Notes under the pieces: generated by a model | What the model was told of the DNA's origin: nothing | Database searches by the model: none | What the model saw: the letters and a program-made list of their open reading frames with translations, nothing else | Shown: piece by piece, positions 33,061-45,144 of the stretch | Position numbering within the stretch: the first letter of the stretch is position 1 | Layout of the letters: every line of letters starts with the position of its first letter | DNA from: Solanum dulcamara | Lineage: Eukaryota; Streptophyta; Magnoliopsida; Solanales; Solanaceae | Length of the DNA stretch: 64,000 bases | Assembly (NCBI RefSeq): GCF_947179165.1 | Contig: NC_077239.1 | Location: 69,517,134-69,581,133, forward strand | Reading direction: 5' to 3' | Position numbers and translations under genes: made by a program

Positions 33061-35370
33061 CTTAGATCAGTTAGTGGTAGTATACTTAGATGACATAGTC
33101 ATCTATTGAAACACCTTGGAAAAGTATGAGGAACATTTGAAAAAGGTGTTCCAATTCTTACGGGAGAATGAGCTCTACATCAAGCGGGAGAAGTGCAATT
33201 TTGCCTTTCATGAGGTGCACTTCTTGGGACACGTCATTAGCTAGGGCTAGTTATGAATGGATGAGGCTAAAATTTGTACTATGAAAGAGTGGGAGGCGCC
33301 CATGAAGGTAACCGAAATTAGATCTTTCCTTGGACTTACTAACTATTATTGCATGTTCATAAGTGATATTCTGCCAAAGCCGCCCCACTAACCAAACTAT
33401 TGAAGAAGAATAAGCTGTGGTTTTGGAGAGAACATTGCAAGAAGGCATTTCAATACCTCAAGGTTGCCGTAACAGAAAAACTATCCCTAGCGCTACCCAA
33501 CTTCCCCAAGACGTTTGAGGTGCATACGGATGCTTCAAACTTTGCCATTGGGGGTGTATAAATACAAGACCAACACCTCATTGCCTTTGAGAGTCACAAG
33601 CTAAATGAGATGGAACAGCGTTACACTGTGTAAGAAAAGGAGATGACAGCTATTGTCCATTGCCTACGCACGTAGAGACATTATCTACATGGCTCCAAAT
33701 TCATTTCCAAAACCAGAAATGTGGTCACTAGATACTTCAAGTCAAAGAAGTAGCTCACCCCAACACAGTCTAAGTAGCAAGACTTCTTAGTTGAATTCGA
33801 CTATGAGTTAGAGTACAAGTTAGTCAAGGGTAATGTCGTAGTCGGCGCTTTAAGCAAGAAGTTTGAGCTTGTTGCCATCACTATAGCCCACTGTGACATT
33901 CAAGAAGCTATCAAGGATGACATACATCATGATCCTGAAGCAAAGTAGCTTATGAAGTTAGCCGCTCAAGGCAAGACAAGGCACTTCTAGATAGAAGATG
34001 GACTACTATTCACTATCGGATAAAGGATCTATATGCCTAAGTTTGGAACCATCAAGCGGTGGATCATGAAGGAGAGCCATGACATATTGTGGGCTAGACA
34101 CCTAGGGAAGCATTGCACGAGGGCATTGATAGTGGCGATCTACTGTTGGTCGCGCAAGTGGGAAAATATCGAGTGCTATGTGTAGACTTGTCTTATGTGT
34201 CAACATGATAAAGTAGAGCAGCGACAACCAAGAGGACTCTTAGAGCCACTACCCATAGCGGACCGCCCATGGGAAAATATGATCATGGACCTCATAACTT
34301 GCTTACCGAAGTTTGACGCATATCGGACAATCATAATCGTGGTGGAAAGATTTTCTAAATATGCCAGTTTAATGCCAGCTACAATAGGTTGCACCACTAA
34401 AGAGGCTACCAAGCTATTCTTCAAGAATGTGGTAAAGTTTTAGGGGTTGTCGAGGAATATCATTAACAACAGAAACCCACGCTTCATAGGAACTTTTGGA
34501 GAGAGTTGTTCGAGATTTTTGGCACGGAATTACACTTCTCCACTAGTTTTCACTTGCAGACGGATGAAAAAACAGAGTGAGTCAATGCCTGATTTAGGTG
34601 CTACTTGAGGCACTTTGTGAGCTATCATCAGAAAGATTGGGCGAGGCTATTGGATATAGACCAATTCTTATATAACTTGCAATGGAGCGAGGCCACCGGA
34701 AGGACACCATTTGAGTTAGACACAGCCAACAACCACAAACTCCACATTCACTACCGACCGCATTTCAGGGTAAGAGTTTGGGGTCTAATCATATGGAAAA
34801 AGGCTTTGAAGATCTGCTTGATACTGCCAAGTCCTACATGGACAAGGCAATAAAGAAGATGAAGAAATTTGTCGATCGCAAGCGTCGTCCCATATACTAT
34901 AAAGTTGGAGACATGGTATTGGTAAAGTTCAATCCAAGGCAGTTCAAGGCATTGCGAGGCGTACACCAGAACTTGGTACGAAAGTATGAGGGTCCGTTCA
35001 GGATCATTTCCAAGTAGGAAAGATCTCATATAAGTTAGAGCTACCACCGCATCTTAAGGTTCATCCCATCTTACATGCCAACGTCCTCATGTCATACCAT
35101 GAGGACAAGGATGATCATAGTTGAGGTCAACTAAGTTGGGAGCCAATTAAAATCATTGTCTCTCATGACTAAGACATCGATGCCATTATTTACTACCAAG
35201 CCAAGCAAAAATAGGGACAACATGCCATTGACATGTTCTCCATCCACTGGAAGTTACAATCTCCGAAAGAGGCTACACGGGAACGATATCAAGACTTGTG
35301 GAAGTTTAAAGAAAAAATTTGAGAGTTCTTACAGTAGCAATTTTGGCGGTCGTCGTTACATCAGATGGGC
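33061..35370 (+). pseudogene. pol of element 3 (RT, RNase H, integrase, chromodomain), decayed
   Basis: RT box YLDD (33089), REKCNFAFHEVHFLGHVIS, MKVTEIRSFLGLTNYY. RNase H: FEVHTDASNFAIGGV, NEMEQRYTV, then LEYKLVKGNVVV.ALSKKFEL. Integrase: zinc finger near 34160 (CYV*TCLMCQHDK), GLLEPLPIADRPWENM.MDL, ITCLPK, RFSKYASLMPA. The DDE region at 34440-34580 is frameshifted. C-terminal: GDMVLVKFNPRQFKALRG and KYEGPFRIISK. Chromodomain-like DIDAI.YYQAK, WKLQSPKEATRERYQDLWKF at about 35170-35330. No single frame is intact. Confidence 0.8.
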
Positions 35371-35377
35371 GAGAGTT

Positions 35378-35839
35378 TCATGACCCGCCGCTTGATCATA
35401 TCTAAGGGGAAAGAATCTAGAGTCATGGAGAGGTTAATAGAAAACTCTAGAATGTCCAAGAAGTAGAGAACTCTAGAAGAGGGACTTCTTTTTAAATATA
35501 GAGGGATTTGTATAGTAATTATTATTTGCACTTAAGCTCCTAATGAGTAGTATAAATAGGCAGGGCCATTCATTTGTAAAACCACCAAGCAAAGCAAGAA
35601 ATCTTCCAAGCGATATATAAGCCTTCTTAAAAACTCTCTCTTGTGTCTTCTTCAATCTAGCATTCCCTTAGCATTCTAGCTTAAAAAGTCTTATTTGAGC
35701 ATACAAAATCGTGAAAGACTCGTGAGTAAGTTTTCAAGTACCGTACGGAAGTCTTAGTTGAAGTCTAAGTCTGTGACATTAGGCTTAGCTACTGGTGGGA
35801 GTTAGGTGCCATCATGACCCAGATTTTTGGATCGTGATA
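35378..35839 (+). repeat. 3' LTR of element 3
   Basis: It begins near TCATGACCCGCCGC and ends GATTTTTGGATCGTGATA, both one or two changes from the usual TGTCACGACCC / GGGTCGTGACA. A TATA box (TATAAATAG) lies near 35550. The LTR shares AATTTGTATA..AATTATTATTT and ATGAGTAGTAT with the antisense LTR at 37558-37991. Confidence 0.65.
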
Positions 35840-36378
35840 AAAAGAGAGAAGAAGAAATGATAGAAATAGCACGTAGGGAAGACAAAGCCACTTGTATCCA
35901 AATAACTATGCTATGCTCACCCAAAGCCTACATTAAAAGCTTACAATGCCCTTTGAGATCCTCAACCCAACATTCCTTGAATAATTGTGACATAACATAT
36001 AGGCAAGCCTATGACATGACTCTTGTAATACGTAACTTTCTTTGAAAATATGAGTGATTTTTACTATTATATCCTGTGTTTATATTCATATGAATTAAGA
36101 ATGGAGACATTTCTTGTATGAGGGCACATTGATTGCATAGTAACTAGCACATATAAAGTTCTGTAACTGGCACACTTGAGCACATATGTAGTCTAGTAAT
36201 AGATGGTCATTATTTGAGACATTCTTGTTTTGATCTGAAAAAAGGAAGTTGAATCCCAAGTTTCATGTTTGTAAGATCATAAGTAGAACCAACCAAAGTC
36301 ATTACTGTTTTATTGTTAGTACTAGTATTAGCTTAGTTGTGGTTACTTGAGGACAAGCAAAAGATGTAAGTTGGGTGT
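35840..36378. other. No gene recognised; possible tail of another retroelement
   Basis: AT-rich, no coding motif. The last part reads ACTTGAGGACAAGCAAAAGATG then TAAGTTGGGTG, a phrase I recognise from the 3' ends of plant gypsy (Tat/Athila) elements just before their LTR. The stretch may therefore be a remnant of such an element. Confidence 0.4.
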
Positions 36379-37557
36379 GTTGATGAATCGTGATGTTACA
36401 GTTCATTTAGTATCAATTTTATAGGTTTTTGGTGTCCTTATTGCATAACTTGATAACTTTATTAGATAGTTTTGTTTTAGTACAAATGGTGAGCCCATAA
36501 AACCAAAAGAGAAGCTAAAGTTAAGAAAAAGGATCAAAACTTGACTAGAAGAACAAAATGGCCAAAATGCAATTCGCATTCTCCACCATCTGAGCATAGA
36601 AAGTAACAGGAAGTATGGAACTGAAGAACCCATTTTACGATCTCAAATGCAGTCTATATTTTAGAAATGCAGTCCGCAATCTTAGAATGCCACCAAAAAT
36701 GAGATCGACTCTAAGAGGATTTTTTATGCGCTTTGACTAACCCATAATACAGTCTGCATACCCATTTTGTGGTATGCGGTCGCATAGATGAAACGGTGGT
36801 AATTTTATAATATTTACCTCTGGATTTTGAGTCTTTAAATAGACATTTCTAGGGTTCTAAATCATAATCTTAGATTTATCTGATCTCAACGATTTGTGTA
36901 CTCTAATATTGGAGAAAAGTACCTTTTTCACGATTTGTCTTGCAAGTGCTGATATTAAATCCAAGAATCAAATTATTTCTCTTCATTATTCTCTTTGTAA
37001 GCTTCATGTTCTTTAGTTATTGCAATATCTTATTTTCTTGTTCATAGTTATGAGTAGATAAATTTCATAACTAGGGTTGTGGGACCTAGAATGGATTAAT
37101 GATAATAGGTTTTTTTACACTAAATCTTCTCACAAAGGTATTGTTTATTGTGCATTAGTGATTCTTTTGTAAAGATTGTTTTTGATGGTTGCAAACATTG
37201 AACCTTGACTTAATTCTAAACTTGTTTGACCAAAGAAGTTAAGATTAGGAAAAACAACCAGTAATAGAGATTTGAGGCTATCAACCCTCATCTAATTGCT
37301 TGAACTAGTAATAGGAAAGGTAATCTGGAATCTATGATTATGTTTACTTAATAAACACCCAAGTGGCGAAAGGATTTATGGTGATTTTCTTCTAATTGGG
37401 TCGAAAGACTTTAGAAAAAGTATAGATTCAACATTTTTGTACTGTGAGAACGCTTGAATGAGTTGAAAAGTGATATATCGAAAACAATTGTCATCATTCT
37501 AAAATACAAATCAATCTTAAATATTCCCAAGTAGCCCATTAGAAATAGTGATCATAT
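36379..37557 (+). repeat. LTR-like fragment of a Tat/Athila-type gypsy
   Basis: It starts TGTTGATGAATCGTGATG right after a purine-rich GACAAGCAAAAG...AAGTTGGG stretch. At 36562-36790 it has a cluster of complementary words (GCAATTCGCATT, TGCAGTCTA, TGCAGTCCGCA, ATGCGGTCGCAT), followed by text typical of these LTRs (CTAGGGTTGTGGGACCTAG, GTGGCGAAAGG). No partner LTR or target duplication is present, and the right end is arbitrary. Confidence 0.45.
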
Positions 37558-37991
37558 TGTCACGTTCTTAGTCTTTTGCTAAGTACACATGCAAAACTTG
37601 ACAACTTGCTCACATTTTTGCATCACTTGCTCACGATCATGCTATGACAAGTCAGTCTAAGATAATAGGAATCTCTAAGAGAATGGTAGAACGAACACAA
37701 GAGAATTGGTAGGAAGAATTGTGTTGTAGAGAACTTTGATTGATTTTGGGTTGATGATGTTACAAATGAATGCCCCTCTATCAATACTACTCATCTTGGA
37801 ACTAATAGATAAATAATAATTGTTATACAAATTCCTACATATTTTCAAATATGTCTCCTTTATAAAATATTGTACACAACTAGAATATTCTAAAATACTC
37901 TACACAACTAGAATGTTCCAAGACCATCCATGTAAATTTATAGAATTCTAAGATAATCCATGAGAATTATCCACATATCTCTAGAATCTTC
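37558..37991 (-). repeat. Antisense Galadriel-like LTR, left piece (split by copia)
   Basis: Read on the minus strand it resembles the element 3 LTR: AATTTGTATAACAATTATTATTT, GATGAGTAGTATTGATAG, CATTCATTTGTAA, ending ACGTGACA. The sequence is interrupted at 37991 by the copia element and resumes at 54275-54376 beyond it. Its last five bases, TCTTC, are the copia target duplication. Probably a solo LTR. Confidence 0.6.
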
Positions 37992-38988
37992 TGTTAGCAT
38001 TAAATTGTTTCGATAATGATCCACTTTTGAGGAAATAAAAAAGGAAAAGTTGACAACTTTATAAAGAAGAGGATGTGCGAAATTCAGTGAAACTAAGTCA
38101 CTAATTGAGGACCAGTTATGGAAAGAAAGATACTACCAATTACTGGTTGAAGATACTGACCACTAATTGAAGATATATTAAGGATGCTAATCGAGATAGC
38201 AAGGATCAAGAAAGAAAGTAAAGAAATCTTACCACTCACTGATTGAAGACGACTACTGATTGAAGGTCAATTAAGGATGTCAATCTAAGACAACAATGAT
38301 CAAGGAAGAAAGGAAATAAATCTTAGGATATCAATCAAGACCATAGATTGAAGATCAAGATGCCAAAATCAAGAAGAAACCCTTTGTACAAGGTAGAGAA
38401 CCATTCCAAGAAAGGAAGAAGACAATTCACGAACATATTTGATATGGACGTGCATCATTAATCAAGGAATCAATACAAATCTTTGATTGATACAAAATCC
38501 CTTGGATTTTAACTTAAGAGTAAATATGGCGATCTCATCTTAGCCATATAAAGTCACCCTTATCTATCTAGATAGTTACGCACTTCACTTGAACTTGTAC
38601 TATTGTTTTCTCTCATCTTTCAAAAAGCTTTGTATTATGTTTAAGTTTACAATTGTAACAGAAAAGAGAAAGAACTATCTCTAGCATTGGTTATACGAGT
38701 AGAGGTGACGTCAAGTCAAGAAAATCTGATTTGCACATCAGACTAAGTTATTCCACTCTACACTTGTACCCATTCATATCACTACAAGCTCTAAAGGAAA
38801 CCCTTGTAACCCAAGGGGACTGGACTAGGCACCACACCAGTGATCCGAACCAGGATAAAACTTCTGTCTCTTTTATATTTCTGCACTTGTCTTTTGCTTA
38901 TTATTACTATGACTAACTTGTAGGATAATTGAATCTCATACTTGAGCAGTCGACTAAGGATTTTAATTTACCCCCCTCTTAACCTTCA
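37992..38988 (+). repeat. 5' LTR of the copia element
   Basis: 997 bp, TGTTAGCA...ACCTTCA. A GCCATATAAAGTC TATA region at about 38544 and a transcribed tail follow. It ends with a C-run (CCCCCC) and CTTAACCTTCA, matched in the 3' LTR. Confidence 0.92.
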
Positions 38989-39001
38989 ATTGGTATCAAG
39001 T
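38989..39001 (+). promoter_or_regulatory. Primer-binding site, initiator-Met tRNA type
   Basis: ATTGGTATCAAGT, directly after the LTR. It matches the TGGTATCA core of the plant initiator methionine tRNA complement; the following GAGC is changed. Confidence 0.75.
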
Positions 39002-39046
39002 AGGTCTCACACTTTAAAGTGTTTAACCACACGTGAGAAAAGATCT

Positions 39047-40480
39047 ATGGCAAATTACCAAATTCTAGGCATAATTCTTCAAGATAGACACTCCTCAAAT
39101 CGCCCTCCTTATTTCAACGGACAATACTACTCAGACTGGAAAGACAAATTCAGAATTTTTGTTCAATCAAATGACTTTCAAGCTTGAGTGGTATTCAAGA
39201 AAGGACCAAAACCTATTCCAGGTCTAAAGGAGAATGAGATTCCAGGAGAGGATCTAGATCTTGAATCCTTTGACATAACAAAAGAACAACAAGAGGTAAT
39301 TTAAAATAATGCTAGAGTTATAAGCTTACTGTACCGTGCAGTTAGCGAAGCTAAATACGATAAGATCTCAACTTACAAAACTGCTAAAGAGATGTAGGAC
39401 AAACTCGAAGTAACATACGAGGGAACCAGCAAAGTGAAAGAAGCACGCATCAGCTCCCTGGTGAATGAATATGAATTGTTCAAAATGGCAGAAGATGAAA
39501 ATATTGAAAGCATGTTCTCCAGATTCAGCAAGATCGTCTATGAACTCAAATCTCTTGGTATGATACTCAAACTGACTGCAAGTTAGGAAACTCATTAGAA
39601 GTCTTCCTAAAGCTTGGAAAACCAAAGCGGCCATTCTTGAAGATGGAGATCTATAGAATATGACCTACGATTAACTCATAAGAAACCTCACGGCATATAA
39701 ACAGAACCATATCAACAAATATAATAAGGATGAAAAGAAGAAAGCTATTACTTTCAATGTAGAGGTTCACGAGACTGAAAAAGAGATTGATGAGACAAAC
39801 AGTGAAGGAATGGCTCTCATAAATCAAAGTGTCGACAAATATTGAGATAAAGAAGACAAAGACCTCAGCACGATTCTAGAAATAATAGTTATCCATGAAA
39901 TGATGATAAATGTTATCATTGGGGGAAGCCGGGACACACCAGGCAAAACTGTCTTGAGCTAAAGAAGAAAAACTATCATAGAAATGAAAATCCAAAATCT
40001 CTTGGAGCCTGGAGTGAGGAAGACATCTTAGAAGAAGATTCCACAGAGACAGCAAACATCTCTTTAGATATGATTATTGACGAACTTCAAAAGGTTATTG
40101 ATGAATATAACAAACTTACTAAAGAAAAGAAAGACTGAGAAATTCTTCTAGAAGTAAGTTAAGTGGAAGTCGACTTACTCCACAAATAAATCAGTGAACT
40201 CAAAATGCTATTAAATAGCAGTAAGAAGTCACCAAGTCGTAGCTTAATCCGATCAAAAAAATGTTCTCAAAACTCATCTTTTTATAGTGCTAAATCGTGT
40301 TTCAAACCTTATTATTATATTGTGGAAAGATTGGACACAAATCCTTTAACTTTAAGAACAATTCTTCCATTAAATGGGTCTGGCGCCCAAAAGATTTTAA
40401 TCCTAACTTTCAAGGAACCAAGAAAACTTGGGTGTCAAAGAGAAACTGAATCAATGTTTTGTAGGTACGTCCAAAGAATA
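39047..40480 (+). pseudogene. copia gag, decayed
   Basis: The start at 39047 (MANYQILGIILQDRHSSNRP) leads into the copia gag core PPYFNGQYYSDWKDKFRIF. Later LEVTYEGTSKVKEARISSLV, EYELFKMAEDENIESMFSRF. A CCHC knuckle near 39910 has lost its second Cys (CYHWGKPGHTRQNC), and a second partial knuckle (CGKIGHKSFNF) lies near 40320. Stops at about 39187 and 39302 and a frameshift near 39590 break it. Confidence 0.8.
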
Positions 40481-40489
40481 CCTATAAAA

Positions 40490-43400
40490 AGGGAATGTGG
40501 GTAATCGACAATGGATGTTCCGTACATATGACGAGGAAGTAAGAAAATTTTAATAAAGTTGAGAAAATCGATGGAGGCTATGTTAGATTTGGTGACAATG
40601 CTAAAGGAGAAGTCACTGGAATTGGTCAATTACTACAAATCCTTCATGTGACTTAGTTGAAGTTTATCTTGTTAATGGACTAAAACATAATCTTTTGAGT
40701 ATCAATCAGCTATGTGACATAGGATTTGATGTTCGGTTCAATGCCGTTAAATGCATCATTAGTAACACAGAAAAGAACATCACAATCATTGGAGATCGAG
40801 TATAAAACATTTATGTGCTGAACAATGTAGATTTGCCGACACTTGTCTTATAGCCATGTCCAGTGATCCTTGGATCTGGCATAGAAAGCTCGAACATGCA
40901 AGCATGCATGCTATGGAAAAACTGTCAAGGCTAGAATTAGTCCTTGACTACAAAAACTCAAGTTCAAAAAGGACCATACCTGTGATGCATGTCATCTTGA
41001 TAAACAGACTCGTACATCATTCAAGGTTAAAGATATCATAAGTAAGTCTAAATCGCTTCAACTCTTGCACATGGATTTGTTTGGTCCTATTAAAACTGCA
41101 AGTATTAGTGATAAACGATATGCTTTTATAATTGTCGATGATTATTCTTGATTTACATGGGTTAAAAACGAAGCTTTTGCTAACTTTGAAGTGTTTAGTA
41201 GAAAAATTCAAATAGAAGCAGGTTATTTCATTTCTACCATTCACAGTGATCATGGAGGAGAATTTGAAAATAAATCCTTTGATGAATTCTGCAATAAACA
41301 TGGGATCACTCAAATTTTCTCATCTCTCGCTTACTACAGTAAAATGGAGTTGTAGAAAGAAAAAATTGATCTCTCCAGGATACTGCAAGAACTCTCCTCC
41401 TTGATCGAAGTCTCCTAGATCACTTTTGGGTTGAAGATGTAAGTACTACTTGTCATATTTTGAAAAGGTGCTTGATCAGACCCATATTGAAAAAAACTCC
41501 CTATGAACTTTGGAACGGGAAGAGACATAACATTAGTTACTCTCATCCATTTGGATGCAAATGTTATGTCCATAATAATGGTAAGAACAATATGGGAAAA
41601 TTTGATCCCAAAAGTGATGAATGTATATTTCTTGGATACTCTCCTTCTAGTCGTACTTTCAAAGTCTTTACTAAATGAACTTTGAGTGTTGAGGAATTTT
41701 TCCATGTTGTTTTCGATGATACTAATCTAAGTATGAGGGTATCTGATATATTATCCTCTGGGGAGGAAGTTTCTTGACAAATGCCATCATCTCAACATGT
41801 TTCTAAAGTTACAGATCACGATACTCAAGCAAAGTTGACTAACACTATAGATGAGTCGACTATCAGCACATCGAAAATCACTTTTCCCAGAGAGTGGAGG
41901 CATAGTGCATATTTTCCAAATGATTTTATCATTGGTGATCCAAATGAGAAAATGCAAACCAGAGGCTCATTAAAGAAACAAGCATCGGTAGTAATAAGAT
42001 CTCAAATTGAGCCAAAATGTATTGATGAAACTTTAATAGACTAATCACGGGTACAAGCCATGATGGAAAAACTTGACCAATTTGAGAGAAATCAAGTTTG
42101 GGTCTTCACTAAGAGACCAAATAATTGTTCTGTAATAGGAGCCAAATGAATTTTTCGAAACAAATTAAATGAAAAAGGAAAGGTGATCAGGAATAAAACA
42201 GATTGGTTGCTCAAGGATACTCACAACAAGAAGGTATTGATTATGACAAAACATTTGCTCATGTTGCAAAGATAGAATCTGTTCGCATTCTTCTTGCATA
42301 CGCTTCTTTTAATAGATTCAAATTATTTCAAATGGACGTCAAAAGTGCCTTTTTACATGGCTTCATAAATGAAGAAGTATTTGTTAAACAACCTCCTGGA
42401 TTTGAAAACCCTTCTTGTCCTGACTATGTTTTTAAACTCTCTAAAGCTCTCTATGGTCTTAAACAAGCCCCTAAATCTTGGTATGAACGATTGAGCTCCT
42501 TTTTACTCCTCAACAATTTTCAACGAGGAAAAATTAATACCATTTTTTTACTAAAAATCATGATTCAAGTTTACTCATTGTCAAAATCTATGTTGATGTT
42601 ATCATTTTTGGAAGTTCTAACCCCTCTTTGTTTGAGAATTTTGCAAATCTTATGAAAGGAGAATTCGAAATGAGTCTTATGGGGGTACTCACATTCTTTC
42701 TCGGATTACAAATCAAGCAAACATCAAAAGGAACCTTTATCAGACAAGGTAAGTATGCAAAAGAATTAATCAAAAGGTTAGGTATGGAGAAAAGAAAAGC
42801 TTTTGGAACACCTATGAGTCCGACAACATGTCTCAAAACGGACAAGACCGGAAAAGACATGGATGAAAAATTATATCGTGAAATGATTGGCTCATTATTA
42901 TACTTAACAGTTAGTCAACTGGATATTATGTTTAGTGTGTGCAAATGCGCAAGATTTCAATCCATTCCAAAAGAGTTACATCTCACCGCCGTAAAAAGTA
43001 TTATACGATATCATATTGGAACCTCACAGATGGGACTAGGGTATCCTTACTCATCAAATTTTGATATAATTGGTTATTGAGATGCTTATTTTGCAGGTGA
43101 TAAGAATGACAGAAAAAGTACCAGTGGAACATGTCAACTGCTAGGACAATCCTTAATATCCTGGCATAGCAAAAAATAAACTTCAGTGGCATGGTCAACC
43201 ACAGAATCTGAATATCTTGCTGTTGAAAGTTGTGGCACGCAAATATTATGGATGATGCATCAATTACTTATTTATGATTTATATTATGAAGTTGTTCCTA
43301 TATTCTGTGATAACACTAGTGCTATCAATTTATCTAATTATATTGTGCATCACTCTAGAGCCAAGAATATAGATATTAAACACCATTTTATCAGAGATCA

Positions 43401-43535
43401 TGTTGAAAATGGCAATTTTTCACTCGAATTTATTGATTTTAAAAATTAACTTGCTGATATTTTTACTAAGCCTTTACTTGAAGAAAGATTTTGTTTCCTT
43501 AGAAAAAGTCTTGGCATTAGTACTTTTCCAAATTA
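40490..43535 (+). pseudogene. copia pol: protease, integrase, RT, RNase H, decayed
   Basis: Protease site VIDNGCSVHMTRK (40500) where DSG would be usual. GAG-pre-integrase WIWHRKLEHASMHAMEKLS (40870). Integrase zinc finger CDACH..., then LLHMDLFGPIKTAS, IVDDYS, SDHGGEFENKSF. RT: MDVKSAFLHGFINEEVFVKQ, YGLKQAPKSWYERL, YVDV (42590) in place of YVDD, LMGVLTFFLGLQIKQ. RNase H: DRKSTSGTCQLLG, STTESEYLAVESC, FCDNTSAINLS, IKHHFIRDHVENG, LADIFTKPL, ending STFPN then a stop at 43535. Several stops and frameshifts. Confidence 0.88.
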
Positions 43536-43779
43536 AGTGTTAATTTTCTATATTTACTCTTCCGCATGTTTATTTTTTAAAAAGTTTTAAATTTCTATGT
43601 GTTCTCCTCTGCATGTTTAATTATTACCTCGATATTTTCTTTCCTTGTTGAGAAGACTCTTCCCATTCCCATCCTTTGAAATCAGCTGTCACTTTGATTA
43701 CTGTCAAACCCCTTCATTGCCTCACTTTCTTCTTAAATAAATCTCCTTTGTTCTCTTCTCAAACCTTCTCTCTTCTCAC

Positions 43780-45139
43780 AATGACTTGAACAAGATCTGT
43801 GTCTTCTTTGAAACCCTCTACTAAAAATTTCGGATCTTTCGAAATCGATTTTATGTCCCTATCCTCCGACTCCTCTGAAGCAGAGTCCTCTATCAAAACT
43901 TCCACCACCAAGAAGAGACCTCCTTCCGTCAAAAAGAAGGAATCCAAAAAGGCACGGCCCGATCCTGAAGTATCCTTTTCACTAGAGTACACGCATAAGT
44001 TTTGAGGTGTCAAGCAGAAGCACAAATTCGAAGCTTTCAAGCAAAGACCCGTAGTTCCTAGATAGGTAGGCAACTTGGAACAATTGGAAAAGTCTCACTG
44101 TTCGGTAAGTTCTTTCTTCAGAACTCAAAAGCTCTCTCTTCTATTAAGGTTGTGTGGTCTTGAATACTATGAGGAACTTGTTTGTTTGTTCTATGCTAAT
44201 TTTCGTGTCTGTGAAGAAAGTGGAGATCTTGAAACCCTAGTCTTGAAAAATAGTATTGTTGTTAATGGGTAGTTGTTTAAAGAAGTGTTTGGTTCTGAAT
44301 TCTCTGGGGATATTCCCTTTAGGACAGGTGTTTGGCTTCATAATTTTGAGGTTACTCTATAAGAAACTAAAGCGGTTATTTTTTAGCCGAACTCTGGCCT
44401 ATCTGATTTTGATCCTCTCTCTCTCTACTTTGAAAATTATATTTTAGCACATATTATTGCTACTACTCTGGTTCCCAGAAAAGGCTCTCTCATTAGCATA
44501 TCCAACAGGGATGTATTTGAGCTTTATTGCCTCTTGAAAAAGTACAAAATTAACTGGGCTACCTAGATTACAGAATATATGTGGGAAAGTTCCAACTATC
44601 CTAATTCATCTGCTAGTTTGTCGTATAGGTTGCTTGTCTCTCACATCATAGTCGATTCCCTATTGATTTTTCTTCTTTCAAGCCTATTGAGGTTGCTACC
44701 ACCTATGATAGCAAAACTTTCTCAAGCATCGAAATGTTCTTGTTGAAAACAAATGGCACAAGAAGGAGTCCATGAAGGCAAAGATGGATTCGCCCAAAGT
44801 TTCTCGGGTCTCTGCTAATTCGACCGCACTTCATCTTCAAGAAGCAGAGGAACTGTAACTACATTTGGCTACTCTAGAATCTGGTATGCTCCTTATGCAC
44901 AAATCCTATGGTAAGATTTTGTAGGTATGCAGGGAAACAAGCACTGATGTTGGTAAGTTGCGGGTGTTGTTGGACAATCTAAAGAAGGATGGGCTCAGGA
45001 CTGTCAACAGGTTGATCAAACAAGTTGACTCAGTCTGAGCTGAAGCAGACTCTTTGAGCAATGATCTTGTAGTCTCTTTCCAAACCTCTTGCACAAATTT
45101 CTCACAAAATGTTGAAGAATCCTACAATACTTTCTATAC
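43780..45139 (+). pseudogene. Envelope-like ORF of the SIRE-type copia, 5' part
   Basis: It starts near ATGACTTGAACAAGATC at 43781, with a stop in codon 3, then a Ser- and Lys-rich stretch (FMSLSSDSSEAESSIKTS, KKRPPSVKKKESKKARPD) and a globular part (LLRLCGLEYYEELVCLFYANF, DFDPLSLYFENYILAHIIA). This matches the layout of the extra ORF after RNase H in SIRE elements. I call it only by position and composition, and a fusion or entry role is unproven in plants. It is interrupted at 45144 by the gypsy insertion. Confidence 0.65.
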
Positions 45140-45144
45140 GAACG

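Larger units (their letters stand above)
33061..35839 (+). mobile_element. 5'-truncated Ty3/gypsy element 3 (Galadriel/CRM-like chromovirus)
   Basis: It starts inside RT (LDQLVVVYLDDIVIY) directly after the element 2 LTR and runs through RNase H and integrase to a chromodomain and a short 3' LTR (about 35378-35839). The RT, integrase and chromodomain differ from the Tekay-like elements 1 and 2. The 450 bp LTR and the EATRERYQDLWKF-type chromodomain fit Galadriel or CRM relatives. Several TAG and TAA stops show decay. Confidence 0.8.

Noticed and set aside
14807..35839. Endogenous plant pararetrovirus instead of gypsy elements
   Set aside because: Integrase and LTRs are present and no movement-protein or coat-type region is seen, so these are Ty3/gypsy elements.
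35840..36378. Short frames as small genes
   Set aside because: No motif, and the stretch runs into an LTR-like sequence typical of retroelement tails.
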